DNA of 64,000 bases from Ardenticatenales bacterium (lineage in GTDB: Bacteria; Chloroflexota; Anaerolineae; Promineifilales; Promineifilaceae): NCBI GenBank assembly GCA_020634515.1, contig JACKBL010000008.1:1-64000 (forward strand), given 5' to 3'. Every line of letters begins with the position of its first letter. Positions within the stretch are counted from its first letter, which is position 1. The notes under the pieces are model-generated. The model was not told the DNA's origin. It saw only the letters and a list, made by a program, of their open reading frames with translations, and did not search any database. The position numbers were made by a program, and so were the translations under genes. Below, piece after piece: positions 24,150 through 32,966 of this stretch.

Positions 24150-25306
24150 GCGCGCGCCACCGCAACTTCCGGCTCCGTCGCCGGGGCAAACCCCATGTCC
24201 GCGATCAGACCGCCCCCCAGGCAAATATCATCATCATAAAAAACCGCCCCCTGGCCGGGTGTGATACCCGGCAGCGGCTCGTGCAAGGAAACCCGCAACC
24301 GCCGGTCGTCGCCAGGGGTGAGGGTGGCCGGCACGGGGCGTGCCTTGTACCGTACTTTTACCGACGTGACGATGGGGAAGGCGGGGGGCTGTCCCGCAAT
24401 CCAGTTCACATCGCGCACTTCCATCCGATGTTGGCCCACTTCCGCCCGTGTGCCCACAATCAGCGCATTGCGCGCGGCATCTTTCGCCAGCACGAAGAGC
24501 GGCCGCGGCGCGCTGATGCCCAGCCCTTTGCGCTGCCCAATGGTGTAGTAGGGCAAACCATCGTGCCGACCTAATTCCTCGCCGCGCGTGTTCAAGATGG
24601 GGCCAGGCTGCGCCAATTGCGGCGCGTGCTGCGTCAAAAAGCGGCGGTAATCTCCGTCGCCCAGGAAGCACAGGTCCATGCTTTCGCTCTTGTTTGCCAC
24701 GGGCAGCAGCCCCAGGTCGGCGGCAATCTGGCGCACGGCGGGCTTCGTGTACGCCCCGACGGGGAACATTACGCGCGCCAACTGCGCCTGATTCAGCATG
24801 TGCAGCACGTAGGATTGATCTTTGTCGTCGTCCAGCCCTTTGAGCAGTTGGTAGTTGCCATGCGTGTGGTGCACGCGCGCGTAGTGCCCGGTGGCCAGGT
24901 AATCGGCATCCAGGGCCAATGCCCGCTGCAAGAGGTGCGTAAAACGTACCTGGCGGTTGCATTCGATGCACGGGTTGGGCGTGCGTCCGCGGGCGTGTTC
25001 GTCAATGAAGAACTGCACGATGGCGCGGCGGAAATAGTCCTGTACGTCAATGACGTAGAAGGGGATGCGCAGCAGATCGGCGACGCGGCGGGCGTCGGCC
25101 ATCTGGTCCGGGGTGCAGCAGCGGTTCAGGGGAGCGCGCGGCCCCATACCTGGCTCGCTCCAGAGGCGCATCATCATGCCGATGACGTCGTACCCCTGCT
25201 GTACCAGGAGGGCGGCGGCCACGGAACTGTCCACGCCGCCGCTCATGGCGACGACGACGCGCGTTTGCGCGGGAGAAGGGTGCTGCCCATTGCGCGTGCT
25301 GATCAT
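24146..25306 (-). CDS. mnmA: tRNA-specific 2-thiouridylase
   Basis: The PP-loop AMSGGVDSSVAAALLV binds ATP. The catalytic cysteines are in GRTPNPCIECN and SMDLCFLGDGDYRRF. Other family blocks are ATGHYARV, LLKGLDDDKDQSYVL, YYTIGQRKGLGIS and the C-terminal barrel (DVNWIAGQPP, VKVRYKARPVPA, PGQGAVFYDDD). The enzyme adds sulfur to U34 of tRNA for Lys, Glu and Gln, receiving it from a cysteine desulfurase. ATG 25306 (MISTRNGQHPSP) is favoured over 25342. The cysteine desulfurase gene at 27751-28917 lies upstream on the same strand, separated by the ATPase/Toprim-like pair, which looks like an insertion into a sulfur-transfer operon. Confidence 0.95.
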   Translation of the reverse strand: MISTRNGQHPSPAQTRVVVAMSGGVDSSVAAALLVQQGYDVIGMMMRLWSEPGMGPRAPLNRCCTPDQMADARRVADLLRIPFYVIDVQDYFRRAIVQFFIDEHARGRTPNPCIECNRQVRFTHLLQRALALDADYLATGHYARVHHTHGNYQLLKGLDDDKDQSYVLHMLNQAQLARVMFPVGAYTKPAVRQIAADLGLLPVANKSESMDLCFLGDGDYRRFLTQHAPQLAQPGPILNTRGEELGRHDGLPYYTIGQRKGLGISAPRPLFVLAKDAARNALIVGTRAEVGQHRMEVRDVNWIAGQPPAFPIVTSVKVRYKARPVPATLTPGDDRRLRVSLHEPLPGITPGQGAVFYDDDICLGGGLIADMGFAPATEPEVAVARA

Positions 25307-25357
25307 GGTCTGGATTGTAGCATACGGTAGGAGGTGAATCAATTGCCGAGAATTGCG

Positions 25358-26002
25358 TTACGGACTCCACGAATGCTCTTGAATTATCATTTGCAGATCC
25401 GTCTCGAGAGTCTCAAATGAAGGTGAAGTCCGTAGCCTTAGAAAGTCGTTGTTCTCGAAGTAGTTGCTGACGCGGAGAGCATGGCGATTTACCGGATATT
25501 TCTTAAGCCTACGCCCCGATAGTTCGCTGGCTTCCTTTAGGGCTTCAAACAGGATGTTCTTAGGGTTTGAGAGACTTTCCAGGTTATGAAGAGGCGGGAT
25601 TTCCAGTGGTTTTTGCCCATTTGGGTTTCCAGATGCATGACGAATGGCTGATGAGCTTACAAGTAGCCATGCCTCGGTCATTCGTACCGGTATGACACAA
25701 ACGTATGGCGGAACCGGATAATCAAGCGACTCAACTGCATACTGAATTTCATTGACACGCTCTTGAGGCAGCTCTCTTTCGGCATCGCGATGGATGAATA
25801 GCAGGTCAGCAGAGTAGAATTCAATGCCATACTTGACCTTTAGACCTAGATTCGCTTTGAGTTGAGGAAGGCGACTAAGGTCAGCCCAAGTCGGTTGAAT
25901 AGCGGCGGTAATACCATTATTTCTTAGCAACCAGGTTAGTATGGGAATTAAGGACCTGTCAGAACTCCCGTCACTGACAAGAGTATAGCGCAGTTCATTC
26001 AT
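25358..26002 (-). CDS. Toprim/DUF4276-like effector paired with an AAA ATPase
   Basis: The 214-residue product starts LRYTLVSDGSSDRSLIPILT. The acidic residue after the first strand, followed by DLLFIHRDAERELPQERVNE and VPVRMTEAWLLVSSSAIRHA, matches the pattern of small Toprim-fold or DUF4276-type nucleases that accompany OLD-like ATPases; the exact family is uncertain. The C-terminal part (NPKNILFEALKEASELSGRR) is helical. Its start overlaps the end of the ATPase gene by eight bases (ATGAATGA), which indicates strict co-translation. Both genes are visibly AT-richer than mnmA and the cysteine desulfurase around them, suggesting recent transfer. The likely role is the nuclease or toxic arm of a two-gene phage-defence module. 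This is inference. Confidence 0.65.
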   Translation of the reverse strand: MNELRYTLVSDGSSDRSLIPILTWLLRNNGITAAIQPTWADLSRLPQLKANLGLKVKYGIEFYSADLLFIHRDAERELPQERVNEIQYAVESLDYPVPPYVCVIPVRMTEAWLLVSSSAIRHASGNPNGQKPLEIPPLHNLESLSNPKNILFEALKEASELSGRRLKKYPVNRHALRVSNYFENNDFLRLRTSPSFETLETDLQMIIQEHSWSP

Positions 26003-27470
26003 TCTGATTTTGAAATAACGGAAAAATCATCTGAATATCGTCGCGGTCGACAACTCTACGAACTTTCTTTGCGTCACCCCTTGCTTCAAGTAAAATTGGA
26101 TTCAAATACGCAAGTAAATGCCCTCTATCAATAGGAGGTGTATCTGGGTCTGCTTTAGTTCGCCATGTTTCTGGCAACCAGGAAAAGCGCACGCCTTTCT
26201 TTCGCTTGTTGTTTGAAAAGGTTTCTTTTATTTGCGCTACCAGTAAGCTGTCATCGGGGACTTGATTGACCACAGAAGGGGAGTGGGTATTGATAATTAC
26301 CTGACGCAACGGATTGTCATCGCCAACTGCTTCGTCTACATCACAAGCAATGTCTTGTAGCAATTGGAGCATAGCAGGAATCCTTTCAGGGTGAATACCA
26401 TTTTCAGGTTCTTCCAGACATATAAGGCCGCTCGCGGATGGATCAAGATCAAGAACCGCCAGGGCGAGAAAGCGCAATGTTCCATCTGAAAGAGATCGAG
26501 CCGGATAAGTCGTTCCATCGCGCTGTTGTACATAAAGGGTGAACAGCTCACGTTTTTGGTCGCGGTCAACTTGAACATCCGATATATCGTCAATCAGATC
26601 CGCTAGTCGTGATGTTATCTGTCCATATACTGGAGCCGTATGCGGAGAGTGATTGTTCGCCCCATAGGGATGCGCCAAGTAATAGAGTGTCGCGGGGAGG
26701 TGAGAGCCGTCTGTTCCCAGGCCTGGTGGTGTAGAAAAAGAGTCAGGTTCTCGTAGAGCACCAGGTTCGAGTTGTAGCAATCGCCACGATTGCATCTCAC
26801 GACGGGCCAGAAGAGCCGTTGGGCTTTCTATTGCATTAACTGTAGAAAGAACCGTGCGAGGCAGATTAGTCGCTAGTATTGATCGGGGACGTCCTCCACT
26901 ACCATCCTGGCTCAGTTTTATGATGCGGTTGCCACCTTCTGTTACCGTGGAGAGAAAAGGTGAGGTTCTCCGCCCTTTAAGTACCGATTTTCGCCAGGAT
27001 TGAACTTTGTGAGGGAATACCAATAGCCTTGGCGCTTCACCTAGATTGATATGCTCAAGCTCTTCACGGAGCAGTTCAAGAGATGCTGATGTGGGCAGGG
27101 CACTATCAGTCCGATAACCTAACTCAAGCGTGTAGCGCACAAATGTAATCGTGGCTATTGCTTTTTGTCCGAGGTCATCTTTCCCAACTTCTGGCAATAT
27201 CATTTCGGTTTCAAAAGACATCTTCCTTGCGTACTCGTTCCCAGATTGGTGAAACAAGCTCCGAATATCAGCTGTGCGACCTCCTTCTGCACGAATAGAT
27301 AATGCCGCATTCATTAAGGTATCATTAGCAAGGAAGCTAAGAAAACGAATGGCGTCGAAGAGGTTAGATTTACCAACGGCGTTCGGCCCGGCTATACAGG
27401 TAAATGGTCCAAATTGGACGTCAACATCTACTAGGTTCTTAAAGCCGGATACTTTTAGCCTGGTGAGCAT
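25995..27470 (-). CDS. AAA ATPase (OLD/RecF-like, AAA_21)
   Basis: The ATG at 27470 has GGAG six bases upstream; TTG 27476 is an alternative start. The N-terminus LTRLKVSGFKNLVDVDVQFG leads into Walker A CIAGPNAVGKSNLFDAI. A long middle region (about residues 60-310) contains the coiled insertion typical of SMC-like ATPases. The signature-like block (YPARSLSDGTLRFLALAVLD), Walker B (GLICLEEPENGIHPERIPAM) and a switch His (VIINTHSPSVVNQ) follow. This ABC/OLD-type layout drives DNA sensing or nuclease control in OLD, Gabija and PARIS-like defence systems. It is directly coupled to the Toprim-like gene. Atypical composition and position between two genes of one pathway support acquisition by transfer. 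Confidence 0.85.
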   Translation of the reverse strand: MLTRLKVSGFKNLVDVDVQFGPFTCIAGPNAVGKSNLFDAIRFLSFLANDTLMNAALSIRAEGGRTADIRSLFHQSGNEYARKMSFETEMILPEVGKDDLGQKAIATITFVRYTLELGYRTDSALPTSASLELLREELEHINLGEAPRLLVFPHKVQSWRKSVLKGRRTSPFLSTVTEGGNRIIKLSQDGSGGRPRSILATNLPRTVLSTVNAIESPTALLARREMQSWRLLQLEPGALREPDSFSTPPGLGTDGSHLPATLYYLAHPYGANNHSPHTAPVYGQITSRLADLIDDISDVQVDRDQKRELFTLYVQQRDGTTYPARSLSDGTLRFLALAVLDLDPSASGLICLEEPENGIHPERIPAMLQLLQDIACDVDEAVGDDNPLRQVIINTHSPSVVNQVPDDSLLVAQIKETFSNNKRKKGVRFSWLPETWRTKADPDTPPIDRGHLLAYLNPILLEARGDAKKVRRVVDRDDIQMIFPLFQNQNE

Positions 27471-27656
27471 GTCCAACTCCAGTGAAGATTAGGGCTACGA
27501 TACAAATAATATAACAGATTTGATACTCTTTTGCATGGAAGAGGATTGGCGGATTGGGTACACGGAACTTCTGTGGAAACCTTGATCGGACGTACACTTA
27601 CCCCATTGCCTTGAGATAAAGGAAAGGACCTTTCCCAATTGACTGCGGATCACAGA

Positions 27657-27754
27657 TTCACTGAAAAAACCGGGTTTTTCGAGTGTCCGGCCGAAATTAC
27701 CAGAGTGGTTCATGTGTAAAAACCCGGTTTTTGGCCTTTTTTCAGTAGAGTCAA
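27657..27754. repeat. 98-base dispersed repeat, copy A
   Basis: Runs from TTCACTGAAAAAACCGGG to TTTTTTCAGTAGAGTCAA and differs at one visible position from the copy at 47963-48060. CTGAAAAAACCGGGTTTTT near one end and AAAAACCCGGTTTTTGGCC near the other form an inverted repeat, so the element can fold into one long hairpin and may act as a bidirectional terminator. It overlaps the stop codon of the cysteine desulfurase gene. Confidence 0.9.
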
Positions 27755-28917
27755 AAATGGTAAGAGCGGATGGCGCGCAGGATGCGGGGGAGGGTTTGCA
27801 GGGTGTATTGGATGTCGGCGGGGGTGTTTTGCCGGCCTACGGTGAGGCGGAGGCCGCCTGTGGTCCATTCGTGGCTGAGGCCGATGGCCTGGAGGGTGTG
27901 GGAGGGTTCGGGGTTTCCGGTGGCGCAGGCGGAGCCGCTGCTGGCGCAAATGCCGGCAACATCCAAATGCAGCAGCAGATCATTCCCCGTGACGTGGCGA
28001 AAGGCAAAACTGGCGTGATGGGGCAGGCGGCGTGTGGGATGCCCCGTCAGGCGGCAGTCGTCCGGCAGCGCCGCCAGTATGCCGCCAATCAACCTGTCTC
28101 GCAACGCCTGGCAATGCGCCGTGTCCTGCTCGCGCCGCGTCATCGCCAGGCGCAGCGCCTCCGCCGCGCCCACGGCAAAGGGGACGTTCACCGTGCCCGC
28201 GCGCCGTCCCTCTTCTTGCCCCCCACCCGTGAGGGCGGAGACCAGCGTTACCCCCTGGCGGGCGTAGAGGATGCCCACGCCTTTGGGGCCATAGAACTTG
28301 TGCGGGGCCAGGCTGAGGAGGTCGATGGGCATGGTGGCTAAATCCCAGGCCGTGTAGGCGGCGGCCTGGATGGCGTCCGTGTGGAAGAGGACACCATGCG
28401 CGCGGGCGATCTCTCCGATAGCGGTGATGGGCTGCACCGTGCCGATTTCGTTGTTGGCGGCCATGATGGTGATCAGGGCGGTGTCTGGGCGGATGGCGGC
28501 GGCGACGGCGGCGGGGTCTACGAGACCGTCGGCGTCCACGGGGAGGATGGTTGACGCGAAGCCAAAGTAGGTGGTTAATTGCCGGCATGTTTCCCGCACC
28601 GCTTCATGCTCAATGGCACTGGTGATCATGTGGTTTCCGCGCCCGGCGGCCCTGGCGGCCCACATGACGCCGCGAATAGCCAGGTTGTCGCTTTCGGAGC
28701 CGCAGCCGGTGAAGACGATTTCCTGTGGGCGGGCGTTGAGCAGCTCGGCGATGGTGCGACGCGCCTGGTTGAGACCGCGCGCGGCTTCGCGCCCATGAAA
28801 GTGCATGGAGGAGGGATTGCCGTAGAATTCGGTCCAGTAGGGAAGCATCGCTTCCAGAACCGACGGCGCCAGGGGCGTGGTGGCGCTGTGGTCGAGGTAG
28901 ATGGGGGTGCGGTTCAT
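27751..28917 (-). CDS. Cysteine desulfurase (NifS/IscS class)
   Basis: The start ATG 28917 gives the canonical beginning MNRTPIYLDHSATTPLAPSV; the longer frame to 29136 overlaps the sensor kinase. PLP-binding landmarks are GCGSESDNLAIRG, EHEAVRETC, the Asp/Gln segment FHTDAIQAAAY, and the Lys of SLAPHKFYGPKGVGILY. The catalytic Cys loop is SSGSACATGNPEPSHTLQA. The enzyme releases sulfur from cysteine as a persulfide for tRNA thiolation (with MnmA downstream) or Fe-S assembly. It begins 13 bases after the end of the sensor kinase gene, so the two may be co-transcribed. The 98-base repeat abuts the stop. Confidence 0.94.
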   Translation of the reverse strand: MNRTPIYLDHSATTPLAPSVLEAMLPYWTEFYGNPSSMHFHGREAARGLNQARRTIAELLNARPQEIVFTGCGSESDNLAIRGVMWAARAAGRGNHMITSAIEHEAVRETCRQLTTYFGFASTILPVDADGLVDPAAVAAAIRPDTALITIMAANNEIGTVQPITAIGEIARAHGVLFHTDAIQAAAYTAWDLATMPIDLLSLAPHKFYGPKGVGILYARQGVTLVSALTGGGQEEGRRAGTVNVPFAVGAAEALRLAMTRREQDTAHCQALRDRLIGGILAALPDDCRLTGHPTRRLPHHASFAFRHVTGNDLLLHLDVAGICASSGSACATGNPEPSHTLQAIGLSHEWTTGGLRLTVGRQNTPADIQYTLQTLPRILRAIRSYHF

Positions 28918-28930
28918 GGTGTGGCCCCTG

Positions 28931-31024
28931 CTATTGCGCGGCGGCGGGGAATTTGAGGATGAAGGTGGTTCCTTTGCCTTCTTTGCTGTCAACGGTGATG
29001 GTTCCGCTGTGTTTTTCGACGCCTTCTTTGACCATGTAGAGGCCGAGGCCCGTGCCGGCAATTCCCCGCTCCACGGCTGTCGAAGTGCGATAAAAACGCT
29101 TGTACAGATTGGGCATCGCTTCCACGGGGATGCCAATGCCGTCGTCGGACACGCGCACCGTAATTTCTTGCGGCGTGGCCTGCGCGTTCACGCGCACCGC
29201 GCCCGACAGTGTGAACTTGATCGCATTCTCCACCAGGTTCTTAAAAACAATGTACAGTGTTTCTTCGTTACCCAGCATGAAGGGTAAATTGGGCTGAATG
29301 CGTTGGCTAAACAGCAGTCCCTTTTCCGTAGCCCGGTCCGCCAGCGGAGGTAGCAGTTCATCAAGCAGCTTGTTCAGATTAATGAATTCCGAACTGCGCT
29401 GGATCTCGCGTGCTTCCAGCTTCGCCAGTTGCAGCATCTGGCGCACCATGCGCTGCAGGCGGTCGCTCTCGCGCTCAATGACGCCCAGAAAACGATCCGC
29501 TTTTTCTTTGTTGTCCGCTGCCTTGCCCTCGCGCAGCAGGCGGGCATACATGAGGATGGTGGCGAGGGGGGTGCGCAGTTCATGAATGATGTTGTGGAAG
29601 AAGTCGTCGCGCATTCGTTCCAGCTCACGAATCTGGCGCAGGTCGCTGAAGACGAAGATGCCCTCCTGGACTTCCCCCTGTTCGTTGGTGATGGCGGCTC
29701 CGCTGACGAGGACGGGAACGTACTCCCCATTTCCTTGTAGGACGTCGCAGGCGATCTGGGGCGTGTCTTCTTTGGCGCGTAGGGCGTACTCAATGAATTC
29801 CGCGAAATTGCCGGCACGCGCCCGCACTGCCTTATGCGCTTCCTGTCCTGTTAATGCCTCTTCTTCCAACCGCAGCAAGCTGCACAAAGCATCATTGACA
29901 ATTGTGATTCGGCCATCGTGGTTGACCACGAGAATCCCTTCGGACATGCTGGCGAACATGGTTTCAATGCGTCGCTTCTCCGCCAGAACGTCCAGATGCA
30001 GCCGCGCGTTTTCAATAGCCGCCGCCAGGGGGCCGCTGATTGCCTGCAATAGTTTCAAATCTTGATTGTTGAAATCCCCATCTTTCTTGTTGATGGCTTC
30101 CAGGACGCCAATGACGCGATTCTCTACCATCAGGGGCACGCAGAGAATGGACTGGGTTTCAAAACCGGAGAGTGTATCGGGTCGGGAGTAGAAACGCTTG
30201 TCCGCGTAGGCGTTGTTTACGATGATCGGCTCACCGTGGAGCGCGACGTAGCCGGCAATGCCCTGCCCTGCCTGTAGGCGGATGGGGGGCAAATCGTGGA
30301 ACAAAGGCCCCATGAGGGCGCTGACGAAGACGATCTCCCGGGTAACAGGGTCCGCCAGGCCAATGGACATGGAGTGGACATTCAGCGTCCGCCGCACGGA
30401 ATTGGTCACCTGTTGGTAGATGTTTTCCAGGTTCAACTTGGCGGTGAGGGCGTGGCTGATTTCGGAAACGACGGTAAACTCGATCTCTTGCTGGTCGGAG
30501 CGGTGGCGTAAATAGGCGCGGTCCAGAAAAGTGGTGATGTGCATGCCCAGCCGGTCCAGGTTGGATTGATGCAGCGGGCAGTCTGGCGGCGGGTCGAGGA
30601 GGAAGAGGGCGCCGGATGGCGTGATGTGGCTGGCGCTGCCGGCAAAAGGCAGGGGAACGGCCAGTACGCTTTCTTTGGAAAGATGCCACAATTCGCTCTG
30701 GATTTGCTCGCGGGCGCTGATGCCGAATTTATCCCAGGCGACGACGTTGTTGGTCTGGTTGAGGCGTTCAAGGGTGATGCCGGCATCTTCCCAGCGAGTC
30801 TGCTCTATTTTTCCGTCCGGCTGACAAATCCACACGTCATGGAACTGCTTCAGACGGTTGCTCATCGCTACCACCGTCGTCGTGCGCGTAAACAGCGCTA
30901 CCTCGGAAGCCACGGCGGCGCAGACCCCGTGCGCGTCGAGGATGCCGATTAGCTCCTGTGTCAGTTTTTCCCACAGTGTATGGACGTGTGCATTTGTGAG
31001 CGAGGTCGGCTGGTTGGTCGTCAT
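28931..31024 (-). CDS. GAF-GAF-PAS sensor histidine kinase
   Basis: The start MTTNQPTSLTNAHVHTLWEK at 31024 is preferred; ATGs at 31039 and 31060 are possible. An N-terminal GAF-like region (about 1-185) is followed by a clear GAF domain (about 190-340: FTVVSEISHALTAKLNLENI, GQGIAGYVALHGEPIIVNNA, SILCVPLMVENRVIGVLEAI). A PAS domain follows (about 355-470: MFASMSEGILVVNHDGRITI). HisKA has the phosphoacceptor FFHNIIHELRTPLATILMYA, and the HATPase carries NLVENAIKFT, VSDDGIGIP and GIAGTGLGLYMVKEG. No membrane span is seen, so it is cytoplasmic. No response regulator gene is adjacent. The signal is unknown. Confidence 0.92.
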   Translation of the reverse strand: MTTNQPTSLTNAHVHTLWEKLTQELIGILDAHGVCAAVASEVALFTRTTTVVAMSNRLKQFHDVWICQPDGKIEQTRWEDAGITLERLNQTNNVVAWDKFGISAREQIQSELWHLSKESVLAVPLPFAGSASHITPSGALFLLDPPPDCPLHQSNLDRLGMHITTFLDRAYLRHRSDQQEIEFTVVSEISHALTAKLNLENIYQQVTNSVRRTLNVHSMSIGLADPVTREIVFVSALMGPLFHDLPPIRLQAGQGIAGYVALHGEPIIVNNAYADKRFYSRPDTLSGFETQSILCVPLMVENRVIGVLEAINKKDGDFNNQDLKLLQAISGPLAAAIENARLHLDVLAEKRRIETMFASMSEGILVVNHDGRITIVNDALCSLLRLEEEALTGQEAHKAVRARAGNFAEFIEYALRAKEDTPQIACDVLQGNGEYVPVLVSGAAITNEQGEVQEGIFVFSDLRQIRELERMRDDFFHNIIHELRTPLATILMYARLLREGKAADNKEKADRFLGVIERESDRLQRMVRQMLQLAKLEAREIQRSSEFINLNKLLDELLPPLADRATEKGLLFSQRIQPNLPFMLGNEETLYIVFKNLVENAIKFTLSGAVRVNAQATPQEITVRVSDDGIGIPVEAMPNLYKRFYRTSTAVERGIAGTGLGLYMVKEGVEKHSGTITVDSKEGKGTTFILKFPAAAQ

Positions 31025-31486
31025 GCCGGCAATTATCATCCCGTCGCACCCGTTTGGCAAACCAAACCCCCCGCTATCTCTCCTCCTTTCCTCCCGCCTG
31101 CATAGTCAATTCTTACCAAACACGCCTCACCTTGCCCGAACACCCCACCATACGGTATTATCCAGGCTAACCAGTAACAGCCACCAACTGTCCCCTTCAG
31201 GCTCGTTCAAAATTAACTTGATTGTCCGCCAAGCAAGGACCATTCCCGCGCATCCGTCAATTCCTGAGCGATGCCCATGTCAGACTACGCGATTTGGAGG
31301 TTCTTTGTGCCGGCATTTGCCGTGGCTGCCACCCGTTGTTCGCAGAAGTAGTGGTTCACGACTCGTGGTCCACCCCCATCGGCGCTACATATCGGCGGTG
31401 CCGCGAACAACCGCCAACGACTAGCTATCAACCATTTTCAGGCGAGTGAGAAGCTCGCCCTACAAAGTGTTTTCGGAGGAGTTACT
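31025..31486 (+). other. Intergenic leader upstream of eno
   Basis: No gene is supported. A weak promoter candidate is TTGCCC (31132) with TATTAT (31156). A repeat-like segment (31203-31266, AAATTAACTTGATTGTCCGC) resembles part of 60526-60590. The last 60 bases (TCAACCATTTTCAGGCGAG, with GGCGAG...CTCGCC pairing) resemble the end of the glnA leader at 6700-6745. A TGCCGGCA lies at about 31309. Confidence 0.5.
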
Positions 31487-32773
31487 ATGAGCATCATTGT
31501 TGCCGTACACGGGCGCGAAGTCCTGGACTCGCGCGGAAATCCGACTGTCGAAGTTGAAGTTGGCCTCAGCGATGGGGCCATGGGACGGGCCATCGTCCCG
31601 TCCGGCGCCTCCACCGGCGTCCACGAGGCCTGGGAGAAGCGGGATGGCGATGCCAGCCGTTACCTGGGCAAAGGCGTGCACGATGCCGTTGCCGCCGTGA
31701 ATGATGAAATCGCCGAAGCATTGCTTGGTTTTGACGCCGTGGAGCAGGTGGGCATTGATCAGGCGTTGATCGACCTGGACGGAACCGAGAACAAGAGCCG
31801 CCTGGGAGCCAATGCCATCTTGGGCGTTTCGTTGGCCGTGGCCAAAGCCGCCGCCGAATCGGTGGACCTGCCGCTCTATCGTTACCTCGGCGGCACGTCG
31901 GCGCGCACGCTGCCCGTGCCCATGCTGAACATCATGAACGGCGGCAAGCACGCCGCCGGCGCCACGGACTTGCAGGAGTTCATGGTGATGCCCGTGGGCG
32001 CGCCCACGTTTGGCGAAGGGCTGCGCTGGGCGGTGGAGATTTACCACGCGCTGAAGAAGGTGCTGGCCCGCCGCGGCTATCATACGACGGTCGGCGACGA
32101 GGGCGGTTTTGCGCCGCGCGTCTCCGCGAATAAAGAGGCGTTTGACCTGATTATGGAGGCCATTGAGAAGGCGGGCTACCATCCTGGCGACCAGATTATG
32201 CTGGCGATGGACCCGGCGGCCAGTGAATTCTATGAGGATGGCCTTTACCATCTGAAGACGGAAGGGCGGCGCCTGACGGGGGCGGAGATGGTGGACTTCT
32301 ACGCGCAGTGGGTGGACCAGTACCCGATTATTTCCATAGAGGACGGCCTCCAGGAAGATGACTGGGATAGTTGGACCTTGATGATGGAGAAACTGGGGGA
32401 CCGGGTGCAGATTGTCGGGGATGACTTGCTGGTGACGAATGTGAAGCGGATTGAGATGGCGTTTGCGCGTAAGGCGGCGAACAGCCTGTTGTGCAAGGTG
32501 AACCAGATCGGCACGCTTACGGAGGCGATTGCCTCGGTGGACGCGGTGCAGCGGCATGGCTGGACTGCCGTGGTGTCTCATCGCAGCGGCGAGACGGAGG
32601 ACGCGACGATTGCGGACCTGGCGGTGGCGCTGAACGCGGGCCAGATTAAGACGGGCGCGCCGGCGCGGACGGATCGCGTCGCCAAGTACAATCAGCTTCT
32701 GCGGATTGAGGATGAGTTGGGCGATACGGCTGTTTATCCGGGGATGAAGGCGTTTACGAATTTGCGCCGCTAG
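31487..32773 (+). CDS. eno: Enolase
   Basis: The 428-residue protein shows the N-terminal signature VHGREVLDSRGNPTVEVEV, the mobile loops GASTGVHEAWEKRDGD, NILGVSLA, MLNIMNGGKHA, VGDEGGFAPRV, the metal ligands in IISIEDGLQEDDWD and QIVGDDLLVTN, the catalytic-site LLCKVNQIGTLTEAI, and the C-terminal SHRSGETEDATIADLAV. It interconverts 2-phosphoglycerate and phosphoenolpyruvate in glycolysis. A strong ribosome site (GGAGGAG) precedes the ATG. It is monocistronic, with a structured downstream region. Confidence 0.98.
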   Translation: MSIIVAVHGREVLDSRGNPTVEVEVGLSDGAMGRAIVPSGASTGVHEAWEKRDGDASRYLGKGVHDAVAAVNDEIAEALLGFDAVEQVGIDQALIDLDGTENKSRLGANAILGVSLAVAKAAAESVDLPLYRYLGGTSARTLPVPMLNIMNGGKHAAGATDLQEFMVMPVGAPTFGEGLRWAVEIYHALKKVLARRGYHTTVGDEGGFAPRVSANKEAFDLIMEAIEKAGYHPGDQIMLAMDPAASEFYEDGLYHLKTEGRRLTGAEMVDFYAQWVDQYPIISIEDGLQEDDWDSWTLMMEKLGDRVQIVGDDLLVTNVKRIEMAFARKAANSLLCKVNQIGTLTEAIASVDAVQRHGWTAVVSHRSGETEDATIADLAVALNAGQIKTGAPARTDRVAKYNQLLRIEDELGDTAVYPGMKAFTNLRR

Positions 32774-32793
32774 TGCCTCAACAATGTGATTTT

Positions 32794-32849
32794 GAGGAGT
32801 TCGCATCCTCAGATGCGAATGGGCGGCATCTGAGGATGCCGCACTCCTC
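32794..32849. repeat. Palindromic element after eno (three-stem or long hairpin)
   Basis: GAGGAGT (32794-32800) pairs with ACTCCTC (32843-32849). Inside, TCGCATC/GATGCGA (32801-32818, loop CTCA) and GCGGCATC/GATGCCGC (32823-32842, loop TGAG) form two hairpins whose loops are complementary. The two inner units are also reverse complements, so one long hairpin is the alternative fold. It may serve as the eno terminator region. Confidence 0.7.
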
Positions 32850-32898
32850 ACCCCTCTCACCCCTCATTTTTAGGTTGTCGAGCTAGGTTGTGGCTATG

Positions 32899-32963
32899 AC
32901 CTTCCAGGAAGCAGTCAGCTTCCTGGAAGGTCCACTTTCTGGAAGGTCCACTTTCTGGAAGGT
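32899..32963. repeat. CTTCCAGGAAG/CTGGAAGG hairpin element cluster
   Basis: CCTTCCAGGAAGC pairs with GCTTCCTGGAAGG, followed by two tandem GGTCCACTTTCTGGAA units. It is a variant of the dispersed CTTCCCGGAAG family, here between the convergent eno and vWA genes. Confidence 0.7.
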
Positions 32964-32966
32964 GGT

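Noticed and set aside
24150..24224. Longer start for the small membrane protein after mnmA
   Set aside because: It overlaps the coding end of mnmA, while the ATGA overlap at 24146-24149 gives a coupled start.
31460..32860. 466-codon minus-strand frame opposite eno
   Set aside because: Antisense to a clear enolase; low-complexity His/Arg/Gln composition.
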